Positions 34,012-43,623 are shown, counted from the stretch's first letter. The stretch is DNA of 64,000 bases from Paracoccus sp. SCSIO 75233 (GCF_027912675.1 NZ_CP115757.1:248001-312000), one strand, 5' to 3'. Program-made: numbers and translations. The notes: generated by a model not told the origin, from the sequence alone.

Positions 34012-35562
34012 GTGGCCACGTCCGGCAAATCCAGTAAAAGCAGCAAATCCGACAAATCCAATTCGTCCAGAGAAAAGGGCGGCGAGACGAGGCAAGCGTC
34101 GACCACGCCCGTCGTGCCGTCAACCAAGGTCGAGACCGGGGGCGTTACGGTATCGCGCATCCCTCCGTCGCAACCGATCCAATCCGGTCTGGTCGGCGAG
34201 GCCGTCGATAATGTGAAGCCTGCCGCACGGAAGGCGACGGCGGCGAAAGCGGAAACCGCGACCGAACTTGCCAGCCGGGTGCCGTCGACGCCGCCGCGCA
34301 AGCCGGGTGCTGCCAGTGCAACGTCGGCGGAGGCGCCTGCGTCCACCTCGACCAGCCCGGCGGCGCAGGACCGGAAGGCGGATGCGCTGCCTCCGCCCCA
34401 GCAGCCCGGCCAGACGACTGTGGTCAAGAAAACCGGCTTCTGGCCGACCGCGCTTGGCGGCGTGGTCGCGGCAGCACTTGGGGCGGGTGCGGCTTATTAC
34501 GCACTGCCGAAGCTTTCTTCCCCGGCTGGGGAACAGGCGCAACAAATTGATGCGGATGCGCTGACGACGGAAGCTGTCACGGCTGCAACAGAGGCAGCAC
34601 GGGCTGAAATCGGAACGCTGCGCGAGGAAACCCTCGCCGCCGCGACCGAGGCTGCGACGACTGCGGGCAGCGAAGCAGGGACCGCCGCCGCCCAGCAGAT
34701 CATCGCGGATATGCCGGAAGGCGCGGATACGACGACCGGGATGCAGGCCGCCTTGCAGGCCCAGGCTGACAAGATCGCAGCTCTTGAGGCCGCGCTGGCG
34801 GACCGTCCGGCTTCCGCCGAGCAGGCAACAAACGCTGCCGAGGAGCCGCAGGCTTCTGCCGATCTGATGGCCGAACTGAACTCGCTGCGCGAACAGCTTT
34901 CCGCTCAGCGGGAGGAGATCGCGGCACTGACCGACCGCCCGCAGATCAATCCGCAGGATGTCGAGCAGATACGGCAACTCGCAGCGGGGGCCGAATCGGT
35001 CAAGGCCGAAATAGACGCGGTCGCCTCGCAGGCGCAGGAACAACTCGCCGCCGTCCAGTCGGAGGCGGATGCCGCAACCCAGCGGGCACAGGCCGTCGCC
35101 TCGGTCGCTGCCATCGGTGCCGCGCTTGAGCGTGGCGGGTCGCCCGAGGAAGCCGTGCAGCAACTGGAAGAGGCCGGTATCGACGTGCCGGAGCCGCTTG
35201 CCGTAGGCGATCTGCCGACGCTTGACCAGATCCAGACGGAATATGACGCGGCCTCACGCGCGGCGCTTCGTGCTTCGCTGGAGGAAACATCGGGTGAGGG
35301 CGGCGCGATTGGTGCGGTTGGCACCTTCCTTCGGATGCAGACCGGCGCCCGCTCGGTCGAGCCGCGGGAGGGTGACGATCCGGACGCCGTGCTGTCGCGC
35401 GCTGGCGCGTTCGTCGCAAAAGGCGAACTGACCATCGCGCTTGACGAGCTTTCGGCGCTGCCTCCCGCCGGGCAGGATGCAATCGCCGATTGGAAAGCCC
35501 GGGCTGAAGCCTATATCGCCGCGCAAACGGCACTGAACGACGTCGCCACGACGCTGAACTGA
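34012..35562 (+). CDS. Alphaproteobacterial Mic60 (mitofilin-like) membrane protein
   Basis: A 516-residue protein: a Ser/Lys- and Pro-rich cytoplasmic N-terminus, one membrane helix (about 144-163), a long Ala/Glu/Gln-rich coiled coil (about 180-360), and a C-terminal mitofilin-like domain ending in GELTIALDELSALPPAGQDAI. The family (COG4223) is the bacterial counterpart of mitochondrial Mic60, which shapes cristae, and is characteristically encoded between hemD and hemY, as here. The start is GTG at 34012 with AGGGGGAA ahead. Membrane-shaping function is inferred. Confidence 0.85.
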   Translation: MATSGKSSKSSKSDKSNSSREKGGETRQASTTPVVPSTKVETGGVTVSRIPPSQPIQSGLVGEAVDNVKPAARKATAAKAETATELASRVPSTPPRKPGAASATSAEAPASTSTSPAAQDRKADALPPPQQPGQTTVVKKTGFWPTALGGVVAAALGAGAAYYALPKLSSPAGEQAQQIDADALTTEAVTAATEAARAEIGTLREETLAAATEAATTAGSEAGTAAAQQIIADMPEGADTTTGMQAALQAQADKIAALEAALADRPASAEQATNAAEEPQASADLMAELNSLREQLSAQREEIAALTDRPQINPQDVEQIRQLAAGAESVKAEIDAVASQAQEQLAAVQSEADAATQRAQAVASVAAIGAALERGGSPEEAVQQLEEAGIDVPEPLAVGDLPTLDQIQTEYDAASRAALRASLEETSGEGGAIGAVGTFLRMQTGARSVEPREGDDPDAVLSRAGAFVAKGELTIALDELSALPPAGQDAIADWKARAEAYIAAQTALNDVATTLN

Positions 35563-35572
35563 GGGGATAATC

Positions 35573-37432
35573 ATGCTGCTGACACTCCTGAAAGTCCTTC
35601 TGTTCTTCGCCGTGATTCTGGCGGTCGCACTGGGGCTGAACCATCTTTCCGCAACGTCCGAGGGCGTGCAGATCGTCCTTGGCGGGACCGAATATACGCT
35701 TGGCCCGATTCAGGCCGTCGTGGCGCTTCTGGTGCTGCTGGCGCTCACTTGGGTGATGTTCAAGCTGATCGGCATCCTGTGGGCGTTCCTGCGCTTCATC
35801 ATGGGTGATGAAACCGCAATCAACCGTTACTTCGCACGCTCGCGCCGTGAGAAGGGTCTTGAGGCGCTGTCGCAAGGTCTGCTCGCCGTTGCCGCGGGTG
35901 AAGGGAAGCAGGCGCAGGAACATGCTAACCGGGCCGCGAAATATCTCGACGACACGCGGGCGACAAAACTGCTCTCCGCGCAGGCCGCCGAAGTCGCGGG
36001 CGACGAGGCGAAGGCGGAGACCTGCTATCGCGATATGCTCGACGATGACCGTACCCGCTTTGTCGGGATGCGCGGGCTGCTGAAGCATCGGCTTGCGGCT
36101 GGCGATACCGATACCGCGCTGCAACTGGCGCAGAAGGCCTATGCGCTGCGCCCGAAGAATGCGGATATGCAGAACACGCTGCTGGAATTGTCGACCAAGC
36201 AAGGCGACTGGAAGGGCGCGCGCGGCGTTTTGAAGGACAAGCGCAAGCAGGGCGAATTGCCGCAGGATGTCCATATCCGCCGCGATGCCGTTCTGGCCTT
36301 GCAGGAGGCGCGCGACGTGCTGTCCAAGGGCAACTCCGTCTCCGCGCGCGAGGCAGCGATCTCCGCTGCGAAAGCCTCGCCCGACCTGATCCCTGCCGTG
36401 GTGCTTGCAGCCCGCACGCAACTGGCGCAGCAGGATACGCGCGGCGCGGAGCGGCTGTTGGAGAAGGCGTGGTCCGTGCGTCCGCATCCCGACCTCGCCG
36501 CAGCCTATGCCGAGATCAAGCCGGACGAGACCCCGCAGCAGCGTCTGCGCCGTTTCGAATCGCTGATGAAGCGCAAGCCGGATGATCTGGAAACCCGGCT
36601 TCTGCGGGCCGAGTTGTTGCTGGCCAATGAAGATTTCCCCGGTGCGCGCCGTGCGCTTGGCGATCTGGCAGAGACGCATCCGACGACGCGGACGCTGTCA
36701 ATCATGGCGGCAATCGAGCGTGGCGAAGGCGGCGACGATGCGGCGGTCCGGGCGTGGTTGGTCAAGGCCATGAATGCCTCGCGTGGACCGCAATGGGTCT
36801 GCGACAAATGCGAACACATCATGGAGGACTGGGCGCCGGTCTGCGAAAACTGCAGCGGGTTCGATACGCTGAGCTGGCGTGAGCCGGCGCAGAAGCGTTC
36901 CACCAATGTGGCAGGCGGGGCGGAATTGCTGCCATTGCTGATCGGCAAGCCAGAGCAGAAGGCCAGGGAAGATACCGCCGAGCCGGGTGAGAATGCCCGT
37001 GACGTCTCCGAACCGCCGCAGCCTGCCAAGGAAACCGCCGGTTCCGTGGTTGCCGATGTTGCGCCGGGTATGGTGCCGCGAGAATCAGATTTCGTGGATG
37101 AACCCAAGGGGGGCGAGGCGAAAAAGGCGTCGCCCGGCAACTCGGCCAGCAAGCCGAAGGATGCCGCGTCGCCTCAGCCGGAAGCTGTCGAACAGCAGAA
37201 GGAACCGGTCGCACAGGCTTCGGCAAAGATGAAGCCGGTGCCGGAGAAATCTCCTGCGCAAACACAGCCCATCACCGCGCCCGAACCCGTTCGCCCCGAT
37301 GTCGACCTGCCCGAGGATGACAGCCTGCCCCCCGCCCGGGAAGCAGCGCGCCACGGCCCGGCAGTGGATGCGAGCGGCAATCCGGTGCGCCCCGATGTGG
37401 AACCGCTGGACCCGCCCGCAAGGTCGCGCTGA
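35573..37432 (+). CDS. hemY: HemY-like tetratricopeptide membrane protein with zinc ribbon
   Basis: A 619-residue inner-membrane protein with two N-terminal helices (about 3-22 and 43-68) and the HemY_N domain (NRYFARSRREKGLEALSQGLLAVAAGE). TPR-like helical repeats run to about 390. A four-cysteine ribbon follows at about 409-426 (CDKC and CENC, 12 residues apart). The last 180 residues are a disordered Pro/Glu/Lys-rich tail. The protein takes part in heme synthesis only by association; its biochemical function is unclear. It starts 10 bases after mic60. Confidence 0.85.
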   Translation: MLLTLLKVLLFFAVILAVALGLNHLSATSEGVQIVLGGTEYTLGPIQAVVALLVLLALTWVMFKLIGILWAFLRFIMGDETAINRYFARSRREKGLEALSQGLLAVAAGEGKQAQEHANRAAKYLDDTRATKLLSAQAAEVAGDEAKAETCYRDMLDDDRTRFVGMRGLLKHRLAAGDTDTALQLAQKAYALRPKNADMQNTLLELSTKQGDWKGARGVLKDKRKQGELPQDVHIRRDAVLALQEARDVLSKGNSVSAREAAISAAKASPDLIPAVVLAARTQLAQQDTRGAERLLEKAWSVRPHPDLAAAYAEIKPDETPQQRLRRFESLMKRKPDDLETRLLRAELLLANEDFPGARRALGDLAETHPTTRTLSIMAAIERGEGGDDAAVRAWLVKAMNASRGPQWVCDKCEHIMEDWAPVCENCSGFDTLSWREPAQKRSTNVAGGAELLPLLIGKPEQKAREDTAEPGENARDVSEPPQPAKETAGSVVADVAPGMVPRESDFVDEPKGGEAKKASPGNSASKPKDAASPQPEAVEQQKEPVAQASAKMKPVPEKSPAQTQPITAPEPVRPDVDLPEDDSLPPAREAARHGPAVDASGNPVRPDVEPLDPPARSR

Positions 37433-37519
37433 CGGTTTTCCCGGTCCATCGGGCATGGTTGCGAAAAGGGTCTTTCACCCCGCGCCGGAACCTGCTATCC
37501 GGCGCGGCACACAGACAAA

Positions 37520-37595
37520 GCCGCTGTAGCTCAGCTGGTAGAGCACGTCATTCGTAATGATGGGGTCGGGGGTTCGAGTCCCTTCAGCGGCACCA
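37520..37595 (+). tRNA. tRNA-Thr (anticodon CGU)
   Basis: A complete cloverleaf with encoded CCA: acceptor arms GCCGCTG and CAGCGGC, D-arm AGCTCAGCTGGTAGAGC, anticodon loop TTCGTAA giving CGU, T-loop TTCGAGT. No element is attached to it. Confidence 0.97.
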
Positions 37596-37639
37596 TGTCT
37601 GTTTTCCGCATCTGAAATATTAAATTTCGTTACCGGCCG

Positions 37640-37653
37640 TTGATCCAAGTCAA
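37640..37653. promoter_or_regulatory. FNR/NNR-type operator
   Basis: TTGATCCAAGTCAA matches the FNR-family consensus TTGAT-N4-ATCAA with one mismatch, and fits the looser TTGA-N6-TCAA used by FnrP and NNR of Paracoccus. It lies 57 bases before the Rrf2-family regulator start, consistent with control by oxygen or nitric oxide. Confidence 0.6.
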
Positions 37654-37709
37654 TGTCGCGACCGAATCCCTTCGTTTTACTGGCTGGAACCATAAAGGGA
37701 GTGGATTGA

Positions 37710-38204
37710 TTGCGGCTTACGGTTCGGACAAATCTGGCGATGCGGGTGCTGATGTATTGCGCCGTCAATCGACATCATCTCACCCGGTCGAGCGAGGTTG
37801 CGGCGGCGTGCAACGCCTCTCCGCATCACGTTGCGCAAGTGGTCAATCAACTCGCCGCTCAGGGGTTTCTGACAACGCATCGCGGACGCACGGGCGGGAT
37901 CGAGCTGGCCCGTGACCCCGACAGCATCACCATCGGCGAGGTTTTCTCGGAATTCGAGGCGGCGTTGCCGCTGACCGAGTGTTTTGACGCAGAGGGGAAT
38001 ACCTGCCCCCTGACCACCGGATGCAGGCTGCGGGATGCGTTGATCGGCGCGGTTGCGGCGTTTTACCGCGAACTCAACCATATCACGCTGGAAGAGCTGG
38101 TTCAGGACAATATCAATCTGGAAACCGCGTTCTCCGGTGCCGGATGCGCGGCGATCAGGAAAGATCGGCAGCGCCGCAAGGATAAATATCTGCTGCAGGA
38201 ATGA
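37710..38204 (+). CDS. Rrf2 family regulator, NsrR-like
   Basis: A 164-residue winged-helix regulator. The N-terminus (MRLTVRTNLAMRVLMYCAVN and the ACNASPHHVAQVVNQLAAQGFLTTHRGRTGGI recognition region) is that of NsrR. Three cysteines at 91, 99 and 105 (C-x7-C-x5-C) are placed as in the iron-sulfur site of NsrR, so nitric oxide sensing is likely. The start is TTG at 37710 with AAGGGAG ahead. No nitric oxide detoxification gene is adjacent in the window. Confidence 0.85.
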   Translation: MRLTVRTNLAMRVLMYCAVNRHHLTRSSEVAAACNASPHHVAQVVNQLAAQGFLTTHRGRTGGIELARDPDSITIGEVFSEFEAALPLTECFDAEGNTCPLTTGCRLRDALIGAVAAFYRELNHITLEELVQDNINLETAFSGAGCAAIRKDRQRRKDKYLLQE

Positions 38205-38507
38205 TCTTTCGCCGCCGGTGATTTGTACCGTGGTCCCTTTGCCGGGATAGCCATCGCCCTCACTCTCCCCGGATTGTGTTTTTTTGTCGCCGATCCGCCA
38301 GTCGCATCGTTCGGCTGCTGCGCCGCCGCGAGGCGGATTTCTCAACATCCACAATATCATGATGAAATCGCCGGCCTGATCTGGCCCGTGCCGGATGCAG
38401 TTGCGGCATGTCCAAAAGGACAGATCAGTGTTTGACATTTGCGACAATTGGCGATGAATCTGGAGCAATTCCCCAGAACGGGGCGTCCAACAGACGGAGG
38501 AGAAAAC
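38205..38507. other. Regulatory gap upstream of the agl operon
   Basis: 303 bases without a supported gene. It holds the small inverted repeat TGTCC-AAAA-GGACA (38409-38422), the candidate promoter at 38432-38460, and the strong GGAGGAG ribosome site of aglE. Confidence 0.5.
38432..38460 (+). promoter_or_regulatory. Candidate promoter of the agl operon
   Basis: A perfect -35 TTGACA (38432-38437), 17 bases, then TGAATC as a weak -10. It lies about 48 bases before the aglE start; the TGTCC/GGACA repeat directly upstream could be an operator. Confidence 0.45.
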
Positions 38508-39863
38508 GTGAAAACGACAATCCTGACTTCCGCGGCGATGATAGCGCTCACGACCGCAGCGGCGAATGCTCAGCTCATCTTCGAGCCGGGCGAGGATGAT
38601 CGGTTCAACTGGGCCAGCTATGAGGAGTTTGCGGCCAGCCATACCGGCATGGACGGGCAAAGCCTGCAAGTCTTCGGCCCGTGGCTGGGCGGTGACAAGG
38701 ATCTGTTCGAATCGGTCATTCCCTATTTCGAGGAAGCGACCGGGATCGAGGTCGAATATAACGGCTCCGACAGTTTCGAGCAGCAGATCGTGATCGACAG
38801 CGAGGCGGGATCGCCCCCAGATGTCGCGGTCTTCCCGCAGCCGGGTCTGGCCGCCGATCTGGCCGCCAAGGGCAGCCTCAAGCCGCTGGCGGATGATACC
38901 GCCGCTTGGCTGGCCGAAAACTACGCCGCCGGTGAGGACTGGGCGAAGCTCGTGACCTTCGCCGGGCCGGATGGCGAGGAAAAAGTCTACGGCTTCCCCT
39001 ACAAGGCCGATGTGAAATCGCTGGTCTGGTATGTGCCGGAGAACTTCGAGGATGCCGGATACGAGGTGCCGGAAAGTTACGAGGATCTGAAGGCCCTGAC
39101 CGAGCAGATCGTGGAGGACGGCGAAACCCCGTGGTGCATCGGTCTGGGGTCAGGCGGCGCAACCGGCTGGCCCGCAACCGACTGGGTCGAAGATCTGATG
39201 CTGCGGATGAACCCGCCGGAGGATTACGACGCCTGGGTCACGAATGAATTGCCGTTCAACGATCCTGAAATCGTGGCCGTGATCGACGAATTCGGCTGGT
39301 TCGCGAAGAATGACGATTTCGTCGCTGGCGGTGCGGGCGCGGTTTCTTCGACCGATTTCCGTGACAGCCCGAAGGGCCTCTTCGATTATCCGCCGGCCTG
39401 CTACATGCATCGTCAGGCGAGCTTTATCCCGACCTTCTTCCCCGATGGCATGGAAGCTGGCGTCGACGGGGATTTCTTCTATTTCCCGGCCTCGGCAGAG
39501 GTTGATCTGGGCCAGCCGGTTCTGGGTGGCGGCACGACCTTCTCGGTCCTGACGGATAACGAGGCGGCGATGGCGTTCATCGACTTCCTGCGCACCCCGA
39601 TCGCGCATGAGGTCTGGATGGCGCAGAAAGGCTTCATCACCCCGCATAACGGCGTCGACCCGGAGATTTACGGCGATGACACGTTGAAACGCATGGGGCA
39701 GATCCTGCTCGACGCGACGACCTTCCGTTTCGACGGTTCGGACCTGATGCCGGGGGCAATCGGTGCCGGGGCGTTCTGGACCGGCATGGTCGATTTCGTC
39801 GGCGGTCAGTCCGCGCAGGAAGCGGCGGATGCGATCCAGGGCACCTGGGACACGCTGAAGTAA
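38508..39863 (+). CDS. aglE: Alpha-glucoside ABC transporter, substrate-binding protein
   Basis: A 451-residue periplasmic binding protein of the sugar family, feeding alpha-glucosides such as sucrose, maltose or trehalose to AglFGK. A Sec signal peptide ends near ANAQ (about 22). The body carries the AglE-like GPWLGGDKDLFESVIPYFEEATGI and ATGWPATDWVEDLMLR segments. The start is GTG at 38508 with GGAGGAG at ideal distance; an ATG-type start upstream lacks one. The gene order aglE-F-G-A-K matches that of Sinorhizobium. Confidence 0.92.
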   Translation: MKTTILTSAAMIALTTAAANAQLIFEPGEDDRFNWASYEEFAASHTGMDGQSLQVFGPWLGGDKDLFESVIPYFEEATGIEVEYNGSDSFEQQIVIDSEAGSPPDVAVFPQPGLAADLAAKGSLKPLADDTAAWLAENYAAGEDWAKLVTFAGPDGEEKVYGFPYKADVKSLVWYVPENFEDAGYEVPESYEDLKALTEQIVEDGETPWCIGLGSGGATGWPATDWVEDLMLRMNPPEDYDAWVTNELPFNDPEIVAVIDEFGWFAKNDDFVAGGAGAVSSTDFRDSPKGLFDYPPACYMHRQASFIPTFFPDGMEAGVDGDFFYFPASAEVDLGQPVLGGGTTFSVLTDNEAAMAFIDFLRTPIAHEVWMAQKGFITPHNGVDPEIYGDDTLKRMGQILLDATTFRFDGSDLMPGAIGAGAFWTGMVDFVGGQSAQEAADAIQGTWDTLK

Positions 39864-39873
39864 CGAGTGATCT

Positions 39874-39901
39874 GCGCCCGGCCGCGCATAAGGCCGGGCG
39901 C
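39874..39901 (+). terminator. Intra-operon hairpin after aglE
   Basis: GCGCCCGGCC (39874-39883), loop of 8, GGCCGGGCGC (39892-39901), then TTCTTT. A strong 10-bp stem between the binding protein and first permease genes, as often used to keep binding-protein mRNA in excess by termination or 3' protection. Confidence 0.7.
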
Positions 39902-39923
39902 TTCTTTGAGGGAGGGGACAGGC

Positions 39924-40919
39924 ATGGAGCTGTTATTGCTCGCTGTCGGAACCATTGCCGCCGGAGTTTTGGGCTGCGTGGCGTGGTTCTGGGGATCTAA
40001 CTGGGTGCTCGACACGATCCTGCCGCCACGCGGCGAGAATGCGGGCGACAATATCCGCCGCGCCAGCATGATCCGGCCTTGGCTGTTTCTTGGCCCGGCC
40101 ATCCTGTTTCTCGGGGTTTATCTGGTCTACCCGGTCGTCAACTCCTTCTGGTTGTCGCTGAAAAACGCGCCCAGCACGCAATTCGTGGGCGCCGACAACT
40201 ATCTCTGGCTGGTCGGGGATTCGAAATTCCGCGAATCGATGGTCAACAACTTCTTCTGGCTGCTGGTTGTGCCCGCGCTCTCGACGCTGTTCGGCCTGAT
40301 CGCCGCGCAACTCACCGACCGGATCCGCTGGGGCAATATCGGCAAGTCGCTGATCTTCATGCCGATGGCGATCTCCTTCGTCGGTGCGGGTGTGATCTGG
40401 AAGCTGATCTATGAATATCGCGAAGCGGGCGAGGAGCAGATCGGCCTGCTCAACGCCTTTGTGCAGTGGATCGGTGGCGAGCCGCAGACATGGCTGACGA
40501 TCCAGCCGTGGAACAACTTCTTCCTGATGATCGTGCTGGTCTGGATCCAGACCGGCTTTGCGATGGTGATCCTCTCCGCCGCGCTGCGCGGCATCCCGGA
40601 GGAAACCATCGAGGCTGCGGTGCTGGACGGCGCGAACCCGTGGCAGATTTTCTTCAAGATCAAAGTGCCGCAGATCATGGGCACGATCGCGGTCGTCTGG
40701 ACGACGATCACCATTACCGTGCTGAAGGTCTTCGACATCGTGTTCGTCATGACCAACGGTCAGTGGGGCACGCAGGTGCTTGCCAACCTGATGTATGACT
40801 GGATGTTCCGCGGCTCGCCGGATTACGGGCGCGGCTCGGCCATTGCCATCGTGCTGATGGTCCTCGTGCTGCCGATCATGATCTGGAACATCCGTAACGT
40901 CCGTAAGGAGATGCGCTGA
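39924..40919 (+). CDS. aglF: Alpha-glucoside ABC transporter permease AglF
   Basis: A 331-residue MalF-type inner-membrane permease with about seven helices. The ABC-interaction EAA loop is visible as EAAVLDGANPWQIFFKIKVPQI. The ATG at 39924 is preferred over upstream in-frame starts because GGGAGGGGA lies ahead of it. Part of the agl operon; its stop overlaps the aglG start (TGATG). Confidence 0.92.
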   Translation: MELLLLAVGTIAAGVLGCVAWFWGSNWVLDTILPPRGENAGDNIRRASMIRPWLFLGPAILFLGVYLVYPVVNSFWLSLKNAPSTQFVGADNYLWLVGDSKFRESMVNNFFWLLVVPALSTLFGLIAAQLTDRIRWGNIGKSLIFMPMAISFVGAGVIWKLIYEYREAGEEQIGLLNAFVQWIGGEPQTWLTIQPWNNFFLMIVLVWIQTGFAMVILSAALRGIPEETIEAAVLDGANPWQIFFKIKVPQIMGTIAVVWTTITITVLKVFDIVFVMTNGQWGTQVLANLMYDWMFRGSPDYGRGSAIAIVLMVLVLPIMIWNIRNVRKEMR

Positions 40920-42052
40920 TGGAAGGCATGGCCGGACAAAAATCGACGCTCACCTGGGCGGTCAACCTCGCGGCTCTGCTTCTGGTGGTGCTGTGGACCA
41001 TTCCGACACTGGGCCTTTTCGTGTCGTCCTTCCGGGACCGGGACCAGATTTCGGAGACCGGATGGTGGAAATCGCTGTCCTCGATCGAGCAGACCAGCTT
41101 CGCCCGGTCCGGGACGGCTGACGATCAGGTGCAGGATGGCGATCTGTTCGTGATCACCGGCAATGTGCTGGAGGAGGGGCAATCCCTCGCCGCTTGGGGC
41201 ACAAGCGCGCGCGCCCCGTCCGAATACCAGCCCGGTGATCTGGCGGAGATTGACGAGGGCGTGACCCTGACGGTTGTGGATGACGGCACCTATCGCATGG
41301 AATCGCAAACGCCGTTCGAGATGACGCGGGGCGAACGGATATTCCTGACCACGGAAAGTCCGCCGGAGTTCACGACCGAGAATTACAGCCGCGTGATGAA
41401 CGCCGAAGGCATCGGGCGCGCCTTCATGAATACGCTGACCGTGACCATTCCGGCGACGATCATCCCGATCCTGATCGCGGCTTTCGCGGCCTATGCGCTG
41501 GCGTGGATGGAGTTTCCCGGACGGGCGCTGCTGACCGCCGCCGTGGTCGGCCTGCTGGTCGTGCCGTTGCAGCTTGCCCTGATCCCGTTGCTTCAGCTTC
41601 ATAACAGCATCGGCATCGGCAAGGGCTATCTGGGCATCTGGCTGGCGCATACCGGGTTTGGTCTGCCGCTGGCGATCTATCTGCTTAGAAACTACATGGC
41701 CGGTCTGCCGCGCGAGGTGATAGAATCCGCCCGCGTGGATGGCGCGACGGAGTTCCAGATCTTCCGCAAGATCATCCTGCCGCTGTCCTTCCCGGCGCTG
41801 GCGTCCTTCGCGATCTTCCAGTTCCTCTGGGTCTGGAACGACCTGCTGATCGCGACCGTGTTCCTCGGCAATTCGCGTGACCAACTGGTCATGACCGGCG
41901 TCCTGCGCGAGATGATGGGCTCGCGCGGCGGCGAATGGGAAATCCTTGCGACCTCGGCCTTTATCTCGATTGCCGTGCCGCTGCTCGTGTTCTTCGCGAT
42001 GCAGCGTTATCTGGTCCGTGGCCTGCTGGCCGGTTCTGTAAAAGGTGGCTGA
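40919..42052 (+). CDS. aglG: Alpha-glucoside ABC transporter permease AglG
   Basis: A 377-residue MalG-type permease. A periplasmic domain of about 110 residues follows the first helix (from about 45 to 155), as in AglG of Sinorhizobium and unlike the shorter MalG. The EAA loop is ESARVDGATEFQIFRKIILPLSFPAL. It starts on the last base of the aglF stop, with an alternative ATG at 40928. Confidence 0.92.
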   Translation: MEGMAGQKSTLTWAVNLAALLLVVLWTIPTLGLFVSSFRDRDQISETGWWKSLSSIEQTSFARSGTADDQVQDGDLFVITGNVLEEGQSLAAWGTSARAPSEYQPGDLAEIDEGVTLTVVDDGTYRMESQTPFEMTRGERIFLTTESPPEFTTENYSRVMNAEGIGRAFMNTLTVTIPATIIPILIAAFAAYALAWMEFPGRALLTAAVVGLLVVPLQLALIPLLQLHNSIGIGKGYLGIWLAHTGFGLPLAIYLLRNYMAGLPREVIESARVDGATEFQIFRKIILPLSFPALASFAIFQFLWVWNDLLIATVFLGNSRDQLVMTGVLREMMGSRGGEWEILATSAFISIAVPLLVFFAMQRYLVRGLLAGSVKGG

Positions 42053-43596
42053 TGAATAAGCTTGAAAAAGCGCAAGACTGGTGGAAGGGCGCGGTGATCT
42101 ATCAGGTCTATCCGCGCAGCTATCAGGACACGACCGGGGACGGCACGGGCGATCTGCGCGGGATCACGCAGCGGTTGGATCATATCGCCTCGCTCGGGGC
42201 GGATGCGGTCTGGATCTCGCCCTTCTTCCGCTCGCCGATGAAGGATTTCGGCTATGATGTCAGCGACTACCGCGACATCGACCCGATTTTCGGCAATATC
42301 GCGGATTTCGATGCCCTGATCGCGCGCGCGCATGATCTGGGCCTGAAGGTGATGATCGACCTTGTGCTGTCACATACCTCGGACGAGCATCCGTGGTTCG
42401 TGGAAAGCCGGGCCAGCCGCGATAATCCGAAAGCCGATTGGTATGTCTGGTCCGACCCCAAGCCGGATGGCACGCCGCCGAATAACTGGCTGTCGATCTT
42501 TGGCGGTCCGGCCTGGCAGTGGGATGCACGGCGGGAGCAGTATTATCTGCACAACTTCCTGACCGCCCAACCCGACCTGAACTTCCACAATGCGAATGTG
42601 CAGCAGGCGTTGCTGGACGTGGCGCATTTCTGGCTGGAGCGGGGCGTGGACGGGTTCCGGCTCGACACGATCAACTTCTACACCCACGACGCCGAACTTC
42701 GCGACAACCCGGCCCTGCCGCCGGAGGAGCGGAACGACCAGACCGCGCCGAAGGTGAACCCGTATAACCACCAGTTGCACGTCTACGATAAATCGCGGCC
42801 CGAGAACCTGATCTTCCTCGAAAAACTCCGCGCCGTGATGGAGCCTTACGGCGCGGCTGCGGTTGGCGAAATCGGTGACAGTCAGCGCGGGCTGGAGCTG
42901 TTGGGCGAATACACCTCCGGCGATAAGCGGATGCATATGTCCTATGCGTTCGAGTTTCTGTCGGGCAGCGATCTGACCGCGCAGCGCATCGTCGATGTCT
43001 TTGCCGATGTGGACCAGAAAGCACCGGAGGGCTGGCCCTGCTGGGCGTTCTCGAACCACGACGTCGTCCGCCACGCGACCCGCTGGCATCTGAGCGACGC
43101 TGCGGTCTCTGCCTATGCGACGGTGATGATGTTCCTGCGCGGCTCGGTCTGCATCTATCAGGGGGAGGAGCTTGGCCTGCCCGAAGCCGATGTCCCGTTC
43201 GAGGCGTTGCAGGACCCCTACGGCATCGAGTTCTGGCCGGAATTCAAGGGCCGCGACGGCTGCCGCACCCCGATGGTGTGGGAGGGGAATGCCAACACCC
43301 ATGCGGGTTTCTCGACCGCCGTGCCGTGGCTGCCGATCCCGCATGAGCATCTGTCGCGCGCCGTGTCGGAGCAGGAGCATCGCGCCGGATCGATCCTGAA
43401 CCATTACCGCTGGGCCATTGCCCTTCGTCACAAGCATCAATCGCTGCAAACCGGCAATCAGACGATCCGTGCCGATGGCGACGTGCTGATCATCGAACGT
43501 CGCGCCAAGGATGACAGCGTGACGCTGCGGATCAATCTGTCGGATCGCGAGGCGGGCGGGCTGGGCCCGTGGCAGTCGGAAATTAACGAGGAATAA
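42052..43596 (+). CDS. aglA: Alpha-glucosidase (GH13)
   Basis: A 514-residue cytoplasmic GH13 hydrolase that splits imported alpha-glucosides. The GH13 regions are visible: DLVLSHTSDEHPWF, GFRLDTINFYTHD (catalytic Asp nucleophile), VGEIGD (catalytic Glu) and FSNHDVVRH. The TIM-barrel start is WWKGAVIYQVYPRSYQD. The ATG at 42052 overlaps the aglG stop (TGATG). No signal peptide, consistent with hydrolysis after uptake. Confidence 0.94.
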   Translation: MNKLEKAQDWWKGAVIYQVYPRSYQDTTGDGTGDLRGITQRLDHIASLGADAVWISPFFRSPMKDFGYDVSDYRDIDPIFGNIADFDALIARAHDLGLKVMIDLVLSHTSDEHPWFVESRASRDNPKADWYVWSDPKPDGTPPNNWLSIFGGPAWQWDARREQYYLHNFLTAQPDLNFHNANVQQALLDVAHFWLERGVDGFRLDTINFYTHDAELRDNPALPPEERNDQTAPKVNPYNHQLHVYDKSRPENLIFLEKLRAVMEPYGAAAVGEIGDSQRGLELLGEYTSGDKRMHMSYAFEFLSGSDLTAQRIVDVFADVDQKAPEGWPCWAFSNHDVVRHATRWHLSDAAVSAYATVMMFLRGSVCIYQGEELGLPEADVPFEALQDPYGIEFWPEFKGRDGCRTPMVWEGNANTHAGFSTAVPWLPIPHEHLSRAVSEQEHRAGSILNHYRWAIALRHKHQSLQTGNQTIRADGDVLIIERRAKDDSVTLRINLSDREAGGLGPWQSEINEE

Positions 43597-43623
43597 CCGG
43601 GGCAGAACCGGGGGGAGCGTATT

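Noticed and set aside
37475..37768. 97-residue minus-strand frame containing TRTPDPIITND
   Set aside because: Antisense of tRNA-Thr(CGU); same artefact.
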